Of a DNA stretch of 64,000 bases, positions 47,601 to 57,548 are shown piece by piece. The stretch is taken from the NCBI GenBank assembly GCA_963931865.1, contig OZ007508.1, forward strand, positions 1,300,133 to 1,364,132. Direction: 5' to 3'. Each line of letters begins with the position of its first letter. The first letter of the stretch is position 1. Below the pieces are notes generated by a model, which saw only the letters and a program-made list of their open reading frames with translations, was not told where the DNA came from and made no database searches. The position numbers and the translations under genes were made by a program. The stretch is from Axinella damicornis (Eukaryota > Porifera > Demospongiae > Axinellida > Axinellidae).

Positions 47601-49417
47601 GCAGCACTTCCCACGTCAATCTGGTGCTGGATGATGGTAGTACGCCCCAAATCTTCATCACTGACGGATAGCACGTCAGAGAACTCATGAAGTAATGCTT
47701 CAAGCCTCTCTCTTTCTGGATGCTGCAACTCCGCTGTATTGGTCAACAGCTGTCCAATGGCGCGCTCCACTTCTGCAGTCTTAGGTTGCTGTGGCTTCGG
47801 TCCCAGAGACACTTGGTCAAGTGTGCACAAAGAGTCAGGCTGGTCTAGGGGTAGGAGTTCCCCTACTCTCTCATTCTGGTAGATCACCACAGGACTTGGG
47901 GAAGGGTTGAGAATGCGAACCAAGGTCTTTTGAGTACCTGTAAGGGTCAAAGAGTGTGCAATGAGAACACCATGTTTTTCAATAAATTTCGGAGCAGGCT
48001 CCAACATGGCCACACCGTGATCAGCAGTAGCTGACAGGGAGAGAGGAAGTTGCACCTCCGTGTTGCCTGGAAGTACCGTGGTCTCTGAGAAAAAGACATG
48101 ACAGACAGCATGAGGGACAGAGCTCCCATGGACCAGAAATTCTGCAATCTTTCCACCGGCTTGCAAGGTCCGGTTCTGTAGGTCAATAATGCATTTGTTC
48201 TCCAGCAGGAAATCAGCTCCAATGATACACCCTTGGGTTAGTTCACTTGTCACCAAACACGGGTACTTGACCTTCACGCCAGCCACTTGCAGGGATACTG
48301 TGGTTTGCCCCAGAAGGTTTAGAGATCCTCCATTTGCCACCACTACTGGTGAACCCGGAAGGTCCAAGCGACGTGGCTCGATGCAGGCTGCTTTCCAGAT
48401 ATCTTCACGCAGTATGGTCACAGCAGATCCAGAATCAATTAACATCTTGGTAGGTTGTCCTTCCACAAATCCATCAACAACCAGGGTGGAGTTATTTGTC
48501 GCCGTGATGGACCTGTAACTGCGCTGACCTCCTTCTGTGCGGCCTTCTTTCAGAGGGCGAGGACAGTTCCGACGAATGTGGCCACGCTCTCCACAATTCC
48601 AACATGTTGGGCGACCTCTCCCTCGCTGTCCATGCTGCCACTGTGATCCTCTTCTGCTTGGACCACCCCGAAGCTGAGATAACTCAGAAGAAAGGCGGCG
48701 CAATTCCTTTGACATTTCAACAAATCTTGGGTCAAACGTTTCACGAGCCGAGTCCCTTGACATTGCATTCGAGGCCGATTCAGTTCGTGTGTCCTCCTCG
48801 TCACTGCGCTGCTGTAGAGCCATCGCTGCAGCTTCCCCACGGTGCATCTCCTTGTACAGGTGTTGCTGCGCAGTCTCAACTGACTGCTGTTGGACGGCGA
48901 GACTGAGAGCACCCTCGAGCGTATCCGGCATCTCGCGCATCAGCCTGAGTTGCACCGAGGGCGACGACACTCCTTGGATGAATTGATTCCGGAGAACTTC
49001 ACCGCGCTGCCCTGATGTCCAGTTTGGGTACGCTTTGTCTGCTAACACCCTCAGGGCTCCCGCAAATTCCACCAACTGTTCCCCTGGCTGCTGCCTACGG
49101 GTTTGCAGCCGACGTTGCCATTGCAACTCGTTCCCCTTCGGTGAAAATTGCCGCATGAGATTTTCCGTAACAACACCAAAGTCCGTCGATTCGGCTAGCC
49201 CAAGTTGCATTATAACACGGAAGGCTGTATCATCTAGCAGAGGAAGTAACTCTGCTGCCCATTGGTCCTCTGGAAGTCCAATCTGCCGCACATACAGCTC
49301 GAACCGCTTCAGCCATAGTTCCAGGTCAGAGGATGCTGTATATCTCGGAGGAGGACGGCGGCTTACTCGGACGAAGCGCGTAGGTTCGGCATGTTCGCCT
49401 TCTTCATCGTCTGCCAT
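44603..49417 (-). CDS. Gag-Pol polyprotein of Ty3/gypsy element, interrupted by one in-frame stop
   Basis: The likely start is the ATG at 49417 (MADDEEGEHAE), just after the primer-binding site; an upstream in-frame ATG lies in the LTR. Order: Gag, zinc knuckle CWNCGERGHIRRNC, protease LIDSGSAVT, reverse transcriptase YLDDIIIFS, RNase H LDVDASGNG, integrase HHCC zinc finger (GHLGVKK...CQKC) and DDE core (MDIMGP, HTDQGRNF, MIERFNRT). The frame meets a TGA at 45014-45016 after the integrase core. The same frame then stays open to a stop at 44603, encoding a Ser/Pro/Arg-rich tail. The single stop may be a recent nonsense change or a sequencing error. No chromodomain and no env gene are seen. Confidence 0.95.
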
Positions 49418-49434
49418 CGCACTCCTGACACCAC
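49418..49434 (-). other. Primer-binding site, tRNA-Leu type
   Basis: Just inside the 5' LTR the minus strand reads G then TGGTGTCAGGAGTGCGA, complementary in pattern to a tRNA-Leu 3' end (CCA pairing TGG). The gag start codon overlaps its far side. Confidence 0.7.
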
Positions 49435-49678
49435 TGTAACGCGCAGCGTCCGACAACTTGGAAATCACAATGACATAGCTAGCTCAGTTCAAATAGTAAT
49501 CCGCCAATAATAGCACACAGTACAGGTTTTATATAGGCACAGAACCGAAACAGGTATATACTGGTCATACTGGTCAAAACAGGCAAAGTACAACAATACA
49601 ACAATGGAGACAGACATACAGGCAGGTAGGCAGAAACAGGTGTACAAATTACAATGTCCATTGTCCGTATACGTTACA
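49435..49678 (-). repeat. 5' LTR of the Ty3/gypsy element
   Basis: 244 bp with the same ends and length as the copy at 44326-44569. It is followed on the plus side by CTAC, the target-site duplication, and lies about 124 bp from the next gene's ATG. Confidence 0.93.
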
Positions 49679-49802
49679 CTACAAAAAAGTATATAAACTC
49701 CATGCAAGATTGTAAGTTGTAAGCTTATAATACTGCGTCACAGAAGTAAGCTGGCTGAAACTGAAGAGTTATAGTACTTCACGACGCTACAAAATCCCTA
49801 AA

Positions 49803-50887
49803 ATGTTGTTTGCGGTCCTCGTAGCTATCTTAGCTCTGGTCTCTCTTCCTATTCCCTCGGCCAGCCAGGGAAACTACACCAATGACACCACCTTCCCCCT
49901 CACCTACCGCTCAAAAGCTATAGAAGGAGGTGAGCAGATGTGTGGCCCTGACGGCCGTAGGCAACGTCTGCAAGCTGTGACTCGCAATGACCTATCCAGT
50001 CTCCTAAGGAGCAGTCTACAAGCTCTGGTTCCATGCAATGACAGAAATCTCGGCCAACTGGAACACTGCCCTGCAGCTAACTGCAATGAAATCCCCCTTG
50101 AGCAGAACCCAGTTTTGCGCCCCTCTGGTTACAACTGGGTAAGGAGCTCCAATGGAACTGCAGTAGAGGTCTACTGTGATATGGACAGGGTGTGTGGCTG
50201 CAGCAGCACTGGAGGGTGGACCCGTATCGCCCATCTAAATATGAGTGACCCGTCTCAGCAGTGCCCAGGTGAATGGACCCTACAAACTTACACCTCAGAA
50301 CCAAGGAGACTATGTGGAGGGATCAATAGTGGACCAGGGTGTCTCTCAGCTATGTACAGCACTTATGGCATCAGTTACAGCCAAGTGTGTGGGAGAGTGA
50401 TAGGATACGTATATCGCTCGCCAGATGCATTTAGTTCGGCTATTGCCAATCCTTCAATAGATAGCAACTACGTGGATGGGGTATCGGTCACACATGGACC
50501 ATCTGGATCAAGGCAACACATCTGGACCTTTGCTGGTGGACTCGTGGAGCAAGCCCATACTACTAGCAATCTTGTCTGTCCGTGTGGTGACCGTCCAAGC
50601 AGAACTGTAGTTCCCTCGTTTGTGGGAAATGACTACTTCTGTGAGAGTGGGAACCCTGGGACATCATGGGAATTATACTGTATGCGGATGACCCACTCTG
50701 GGATGGTCAGGGCTGCGGATCCCCTCCCTGCTGTGAGTTGCGCTACCCACCTGGGGTGACTGCCCCCTGGTTCTGCAAGCAGCTGCCACAGGCCACAACT
50801 GATGATATCGAAGTACGCATTTGCGGAAATCAACCCCCTCGAGATGAAGACACTCCAGTGGAAATTATGGAGCTCTTCATCCAGTGA
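49803..50887 (+). CDS. Secreted Cys-rich protein, unrecognised family, with a frameshift near its 3' end
   Basis: An N-terminal signal peptide (MLFAVLVAILALVSLPIPSA) is followed by a Cys-rich extracellular region with N-glycosylation sites (NYTN, NGT, NMS). A fibrinogen-like opening feature, EVYCDMDRVCGC...GGWTRIA, resembles the start of fibrinogen-C domains, but the remainder does not follow fibrinogen. The frame from 49803 stops at 50759, whereas the overlapping frame from about 50666 carries well-formed Cys-rich sequence (LYADDPLWDGQGCGSPPCCE, PQATTDDIEVRICG, EDTPVEIMELFIQ) ending at 50887. The shift is at about 50655-50690. It could be a real mutation, a very small intron or a sequencing error. 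The retrotransposon lies just upstream, in the probable promoter or 5' leader. Function unknown. Confidence 0.75.
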
Positions 50888-51744
50888 ATGACTGTGTGAA
50901 CACAACTATAGGCTGTTTTCTTACAGTAATTGAATAGAGATCAGTGCAGATGAACCGAGATCAAAAGTGTACCGTGTACGTAGTTGATTATTTCCCGAGA
51001 AATCTTTCGCTGGTACGCGTCACTGTGAAAAACTCAATAACTGTAGCAACAGGAGAGTTGGCTGTGCGGTGTGTGTGCGTGGCTAGACGAGTGGCTATCG
51101 GAGAAGAGCTACCGTGTGAGCGTGAGCCCAGGACAGATAATAATTGTGCTGTAGCTGTGTGTAATTATAAAGGGGAACAGCATGCATGATGAAGGAAGAG
51201 TGGAACGTACGGAGAGCACCCTCTGGATTTGGAGGACATCCATTCCTCACCGCTGTAGAATATACATCTTTACCACAACCAGGGATAAATATCCTTGAAA
51301 CAACACTGCGAGCGCACTTTTATAATTTTGCGGTCGTATATTTCACCCGCGAATGCCGCGAAATTCGACGGGTAACACGAAAATTAGCGGTATGATATGT
51401 GTAGAGTTCCACCGACTTCTTTACAGAAAAATTGAATTTGTGACTCAACTCCAACGTATCAGTCACACATGTCTACATTTCACATGCGGTACCGTAGTTA
51501 AGTCCTACCGCAGCATAGATCTTTAAACCCACGCGTATATATAGTATACCGGTATACGCGTGGGTCATATTTTACATTTTCATCAGTTTCTTAAACCATT
51601 TTTACTCTTTCCTTACTCACATGCATTCATTTCCTGCTCTTTACATTACATTAAATCCCCCAGTACATGTAAATCACAGTAGTACACTATAGAAGAATGT
51701 GTGACATTCATGGTGGGGGGAACCTGATCAGTGATTCAATAAGC

Positions 51745-51995
51745 TTATAGGTGGTACAAAAAATAAAGAGAAATTCCCAGTCATGTTCCATTTGAGCTAT
51801 TCGATGTTGATGTTACAAGAGAATGACCATGGTACAGGTATGTGTAGATAATGTGGGTAGTGCATGAAGAGCGTAATGAAGATTATAAAGTTAATTATCC
51901 ATGCTTGTGAAGGAGAGCTAACACTGAGATCAAGGTCTCTGGTGTGCCAAGAAAGACAGTCATGAAAATGTCACAAGTGAATGGATTTGCATGCT
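51745..51995 (+). pseudogene. Decayed receptor-phosphatase fragment (juxtamembrane and Ig-like exons)
   Basis: AAAGAGAAATTCCCAG, GTTCCATTTGAGCTA and GAATGACCATGGTACAGGT correspond to the phosphatase exon at 31931-32055. ATCCATGCTTGTGAAGGAGAG and ATCAAGGTCTCTGGTGTGCC correspond to the Ig-like exon at 32146. Indels destroy the frame. It lies beside the intact PLC-X gene. Confidence 0.85.
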
Positions 51996-52032
51996 TATAC
52001 TGATCAAGGTACTGTTTCCTGCTGGAAATGTC

Positions 52033-52138
52033 TAGCCTCATTCCCAGGCCTTCTCACCCCAGCGTTTGTTTTCATATCTACTAGTACTAGTACTGCAAGC
52101 GACAAACGCTGGGGTGAGAAGGCCTGGGAATGAGGCTA
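52033..52138. mobile_element. 106-bp palindromic MITE, TAGCCTCG family
   Basis: Ends TAGCCTCATTCCCAGGCC and GGCCTGGGAATGAGGCTA. Pairing continues through TTCTCACCCCAGCGTTTGT and its complement, leaving a ~30-bp loop. Confidence 0.92.
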
Positions 52139-52542
52139 GGTGTCCCCTAGGTGTCCCCTTTGTCAGAGCTTGATACTGAGTCACATGATTCCACAGAGGC
52201 AGAAATTCAAAATCTACAAGAGGCACCTCCAGTAGGAGAAGTACATCGGCTCCAATCTGGAAGGCTTCATTGGAAAAGCATGACACCATAATTCAGAGTA
52301 TGACTAGATAACTAAGAGGTAAAGTGTATTTCTCACTGGCAGATCTGAGTTGAAATTAATTAACTCGTCAATGATTATATCAAGTGTGCCGCTTCGGGTG
52401 TCATGGTCATATGCATGCAACCCTGTCAATTGAGGATTTGCACATTAGATACTCTATACAGCACAGAGTGTAGCTATGTCATACTCTAGCTAGACAATCC
52501 TGATGTGTTTTAGTTCATGCTGAAACTGAAAAAAGGCACAAA

Positions 52543-54281
52543 TCAGTTAGTATTATGTGTATAGCTAGTTACAATTGCAATCACCACTGCAGCCGTGAGT
52601 GCAGCAACTGTGTAAGTGACCTCTGATGCTGAACTGCTGTTGGATTCTACAGGAGGTAGGATAGTGGCTGGTGGTATAATGGGCTCTCTACCAAGGAAGT
52701 GCCGAATGTTCTTTTTGTTCAACCACATGGCCGTCTCAGTCACTGTGTATGGACAAGTCGCTTGTTCAGGAGTGTCCACTAGCACTATGTTGACAGTGTG
52801 ATTAGATTGCCGACGCTTGTCATAGCAAATCCATGTGGCTTCATACAACAGTGCATGGCACCTTTGACTCATGTCTGTGATGCAAATCCCAAAGCTGTGT
52901 ACACTTACTTCCAGAAGTACCGGTCTGTGTGTGCACCAGCTGCTGTTGGCAGTGTCCACGATCACTGAACAGTTGGTGTGACTAGGGGTGACCGCAGTCC
53001 AAGTGGAGGAAGGCGAGGCGTGGACCCACGGTAGCAATGACGGTTCGTTACTGAAGGCGTGAGATATGAAAACAAATATCCTCTGGTTGCTTTGAATGGC
53101 TTGCAGCAGTGTTGGCCAGTCTCCGTTTTGTTGGTAGAACGTACTCATTGTTAGATTCCTGCTGCTTTGTCGAGCCGCTGTAGGACCCCATTTATCTTCT
53201 AGAAGCAGCAAGAGGCTCGTATAAATCTCTTCCTTGTATTCTACTTGAAAATTGCTGTTGAAGTTGATACCAACCACATCATATGGATGTGCATCCATCC
53301 ACTCATCAATCTGCCTCAAGATTTTCGATATCGGCCCAGCATATGCATAGCCCCATTTTGAAGTCCCATGACAAGTGAACACTCCTCTTTCTCCCCACAC
53401 ATCAGTATTGCAATCTTCCGATAAGTAGCAACTGTCAATGTCAAAATAGCGGATCCCAAAATCCAGCTGTTCTTTGAAGTTCTTTCGCCAGAGGCAGTCT
53501 CCAACTTCCACCCCTGAGCATGCTCTGAAAGGTCCGTCAAACCCAGATCCAGCATTGTGGGTGCCTGGGAGCGTTACCTGGTTGATCTTCATGTCACAGA
53601 GATCAGGCAGCCCATTGCACGCAATTCTAGGAAAAAGAGCTGCAGAAGGGAGAAAACAGCAGCTGTTGCATGAAGCACGATCATGCTCCACCGGAGGCCT
53701 ACTCATGTTGCTTCAAGAACCTGTATACATCAATCATGCATAGTTAGGCCATATATAGATTGAGTAAATTAGTAGCCACAGGAGGCCATATATGGATGGG
53801 ACACATCGTTCTTGTCTATTCTCCTTGGTATGCTAGTTTTGCTGAGGTAGCTAAGATGTATAGCTATATTGAAATCCCTCTTGAGATGTAAAGACCTGAG
53901 TATGTGATGGCCTCATCACTAATGCTTTAGACTACTATATTAGCTTAGTTTGGAGGAAAGTCCTCCAGTCCTTAATATATCAGTGCTCCTCTAGTGGCTT
54001 CCAATAATAAGCTCCTCTCAATCTGGTTGCAGCTATTTGCTGCAACAAAAGCTAGTGAGGAGCCTATGAATGAGGCTATTCTCCCTCCACTGGATGAATC
54101 TGGAAACCATGCAGCTATAGCTAGCCTAGCTGTTATACTAACTATAGCTTTGGTGGAAATTATATCTCTTACATGTGCAGTTGAACCTCTCACACAGGTT
54201 GTGTGGTACACTGTAGCACAGGCCTCCCCCTAGCAACACCGAAACTAACAACAGTACTGGTGTAATACTCAACTGCTCCAT
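52543..54281 (-). CDS. Secreted or membrane-anchored PI-PLC-X-domain-like protein (401 aa)
   Basis: Two exons, 54173-54281 and 52543-53639, join in phase 1 to 401 codons plus stop. Exon 1 is a signal peptide (MEQLSITPVLLLVSVLLGG). Exon 2 carries the PLC-X fold: CNGLPDLCDMKINQVTLPGTHN (first catalytic His region), YFDIDSCY, FTCHGTS (second His), DEWMDAHPYDVVGINFN, and a later INIVLVDTP-like strand (VNIVLVDTP). Many Cys and Asn-x-Ser/Thr sites suit an extracellular protein. The C-terminus has a hydrophobic stretch (VAALTAAVVIAIVTSY) after a Ser-rich spacer, either a TM or a GPI-anchor signal. Eukaryotic PLC-X-only proteins may hydrolyse phosphoinositides or have lost activity; the substrate cannot be told here. 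The unspliced reading with ATG at 53706 lacks a signal peptide and is less likely. Confidence 0.85.
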
Positions 54282-55255
54282 CTTGAGCTTGATCTGTACG
54301 TGGTAGCTACCAACGATTTCTACACAACATCGATTGACAAAGCAATTCATGCACGGTCACATCTTTGATACCCACAGCTTGTAGCTGGTTTGGCACAATC
54401 CCGATAAAATCTGAAAATTTAATGAATGCTGTAAGCAATTGGCCACCTTCCTTGCCAACACCATATACAGGGTGTGGTTGATCGGCCATGCAGAGCCAGT
54501 ACAATGCATGCTCGATCCAAATATGACCAATGAAGTATTTGGCAGCTGCACATGCAGATGCCAACCAAGTTCATTTCATGTAATAGCCAATCAGACATTG
54601 ATCACACCCATAATTTCTTTCATATTTGACCAATTGGATCAAGGCAACATTAGACCCCACATCATCCTCATTCACACAAAAGTGCTAGTCATCCACAGTT
54701 AAAATTTCAGCATCCATGGCTACATTTGATCACAATAGAGGCGAACATAGTGTTACATTTATTCTCAGGTGGCAGTGGACATATAAGGAATGCATTACTT
54801 TTCCGTCTCCCCAGTGTATGGATGAGAGTCTTCAATGCCCATTGCAGCAGCACTGGTTGCTGACCCTATATCTATGGCCAGTCGTCAATGTTAACGTCAG
54901 CCTGATTAAGGAGGTGACGAAACTTCAATGTGAAGTTGCTCTACCCTCATTCTCAAACCCCACTTGTGGCCATGCACCAGGTCCACCACCCAGATTTTAG
55001 TCACTCAGACAGAAAGTTGGGTGGGGGCCTGGGAACAAGGATAGACTAATGGAGTGCAATATATAGTTTCAAATACATGTAGCTGATCAAGAAAAGCGCC
55101 AACTAGTGACCTACATAACCTACATAATTGTAGCAATCATCAATTGGCATGTACAAAAAGCAAACAGTTTCATGCAGGGAAAGGCTACCAAGTTGATCAT
55201 ATGGGGGGAGCATGCCTTAAACATAAGCATCAGTACAGTGAGAGTCACATGACTC
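54282..55255. other. Spacer between PLC-X-like gene and SnoaL-like cluster
   Basis: No supported exon. A worn MITE copy of the TAGCCTCG family lies at about 54.98-55.05 kb (ends CCAGGTCC and GGGGGCCTGGGAACAAGG). Confidence 0.6.
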
Positions 55256-57150
55256 CTAGAGTTCATCATGTGACTTGGTCGGATCTGAGTTGGTGGTGAA
55301 GATGTCAGCATAGATTTTCCACTGACCGTCAACCTTCTTCCAGATTAGGATGTACCTACATGTACAGGCAGGCAAACAACGTCACATCATGCAATGGAAG
55401 CAGATCATGATAAGGAGGTAAGGTCAAGGCTGCATCTTGCCAGTAAATCTGATCACTATACATGTTTTCATCAACACCGGTGCAAGGTGCATGGTCAGCT
55501 AACTAGTACCTTATTTCTGATCCCCACATTGCCCAAACTCTTTTGGGCACGCTTGCTGGATCACCCAGATAACCAAAAATGTCGTCCAAAAAAAACAAAA
55601 AACGGGCAATTACTGTTCATTCATCGAGAATAATAATATATTATAAGTGGCTAAATGAACTGAGGAATAATAGGTTAGATAAATAGGCACATCTTTTGTC
55701 ATTTCTGCTTCATGGTACTTGTGTACAATTATACTTGTAGCAGGTTTTGTCCCGATACTGCAAACTGTACTGGAGGTTTTGTCATCAGTCTGGGAACGAG
55801 ACCGATGAGCTGCATTGTTCATGTGGTCTCTCAAGTAGCTAGTTCACATTAAAGTTCAACTGAGTGTACTAGGAACTGCAAATCTGAAGAACAAAGTAAT
55901 GGCTGGTGAAGAGAAATCAAGGCCTATTAGTGATTGGAGAGAAAGGTTACATGACATACTCACTTTCCATAGTCTATTGTGCTGCCATCTTTGCCACTGA
56001 GGGTGTAATATCCTCTCTCATAAGCCATGCCCCAGGTCATCCCCATCGGAGAGACATCCACAGTGCCATGCTTGATGTCCACCATCCCCATCCTCACACC
56101 AGTTAAGGCAAGCTCACAGATTCGTAGAAGTCAAGATGGAGCACAACAACCACGGAAGAATGCTACATTATCTGAGATATAGTTGCATCTAGAGTAGCTG
56201 GTACCCATGAATCATTAGTAAACAAGTGTACAATGAAATTGAATATATTAGTTGCCATGGTGACGTAATTGTTTCCGGTAAACAATCCACTAATTATGAC
56301 TGTCCTTAACCGCTTCTTTTCCGTTTACCGTTACCAAAATGCACCTAAAATTGCCCAAATTATATATCATTCGAAAGCTTTCGGTACGTGCTACAGTAAT
56401 CTAAGTGGAAAATTTGTACTGTCCACTGTTGTTGAGAGATACGCAAACAAATAGCTAAATCTAGCGTCAAAATGCCGCCTAATTACGTATTCACGAAGGC
56501 CCTGCTCTTACCAGGAAAGAGTAGGACAAATTTTCCACCCAGAATTCGAATGTACAAGCATGGAAGAATCTCCTACCAAAAACTGGTCTCCATCTATGTA
56601 GGATTTGGTAGCGGTAAACGATAACTCGCACGAACAGTTCGCTATTCCGTGCTTCCAGCCGGCCAAGCTAGTCAATCAGCATTGTGAGACGCGGTAAACC
56701 ACAAATTATCAGACCAGCACGCCTTTGATGAAATTTCACACCCTCTTGAGTCTTTTCAGCCGAAGTGTGCTTGTATAAACATTTGTACAGGAAGTGCAAA
56801 TACTATGCGCCGGGCGCTGTTTTGTACTGAGCTTGCCTTAACTTATGTGAGTCCCGAATAGCATGGCTATGAAATGTTCGACCGCTGTGTGAAACCCAGT
56901 CAACTTAAAATCACGTACTGGCACTTTGTGGAAACAGTTTTATAGGCACATGAATTTTGAGTAGCTAAGCCAAAATTGGCAGAAATGTACCACAGGATAG
57001 CTTGCATACCATCTCTGCCATGAAACACATCCATGCTGGCAGCCATTATCTTCGCATCGGTTGTATAGAATGAGGCCACACCCTCCGCATCTTGCTCATG
57101 CCACACTTTTTCGTACTGGTGGTCCACCGCTACAATCTCATCCCTCAATG
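55256..57150 (-). CDS. SnoaL/DUF4440-like (NTF2-fold) protein ending in HDEL, copy 1
   Basis: Three exons are clear: 57010-57150 (LRDEIVAVDHQYEKVWHEQD), 55964-56112 (MTWGMAYERGYYTLSGKDG) and 55256-55355 (YILIWKKVDGQWKIYADIF). Lengths and phases match copy 2 exon for exon. A small exon between 57010 and 56112 (phase 1 to 0) and the signal-peptide exon were not found. The family is a small alpha+beta cone fold (~130 aa) used by many enzymes and binding proteins. The C-terminus TKSHDEL ends in HDEL, the ER-retrieval signal, which suggests an ER-lumen protein if a signal peptide exists upstream, as in copy 2. Specific function unknown. Confidence 0.82.
56113..57009. other. Intron of SnoaL-like copy 1
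   Basis: Must contain one small undetected exon. It carries GGTAAAC...-type short repeats (GCGGTAAACCACAAATTATC near 56.69 kb) related to sequence at 63.19 kb. Nothing else is recognised. Confidence 0.5.
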
Positions 57151-57548
57151 CTGTGAGCAATATAATGGTGATACATGGTTTAGTAGACTTGGTTTACACA
57201 ATGTTGCATTTACTTGGATATAAATTGTACGCTTGAACATGTATAACATAAGCCGCCAATAATTATCGACCGGCACTTATTATTGACCATGGAGAGAGCA
57301 ACAACTGCCTGCAGCTCAACATGGTTTCTGTGGCCAGTTTAATTTTTGGGAACATATTAATCCCACTGAGCTGATGTATACGGGTTGTGACTTGGTCGCA
57401 GTTCTAAGCACAGTGCTTACTGGAGTGACCCACTGCATATAGAAGTAAACCATTCCCGCAAGACGCAATGAAAATCAATCTTTCACGAATTCAAGTAAAC
57501 TAACAACGTCATCCATCCCTTTGTGCAAGGATTGGCATAGAGAGTAGT

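Larger units (their letters stand above)
44326..49678 (-). mobile_element. Near-intact Ty3/gypsy LTR retrotransposon, 5.35 kb
   Basis: Two equal 244-bp LTRs flank a single long gag-pol frame read on the minus strand. CTAC occurs directly outside both LTRs as a 4-bp target-site duplication. A primer-binding site (TGGTGTCAGGAGTGCGA, like a tRNA-Leu 3' end) follows the 5' LTR, and a polypurine tract precedes the 3' LTR. Identical-looking LTRs suggest recent insertion. Confidence 0.95.
50888..52542. other. Spacer with decayed phosphatase fragment and MITE
   Basis: No intact gene. It contains a palindrome at about 51.53-51.57 kb (CCCACGCGTATA / TATACGCGTGGG), the phosphatase fragment at 51.74-52.0 kb and the MITE at 52.03-52.14 kb. 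Confidence 0.65.

Noticed and set aside
49479..49707. Short hydrophobic minus-strand frames, repeated at 44370-44552
   Set aside because: They are inside the LTRs and are non-coding.
52543..53706. PLC-X-like gene starting at the ATG at 53706
   Set aside because: No signal peptide; an upstream exon at 54173-54281 gives one and joins in the correct phase at 53639.
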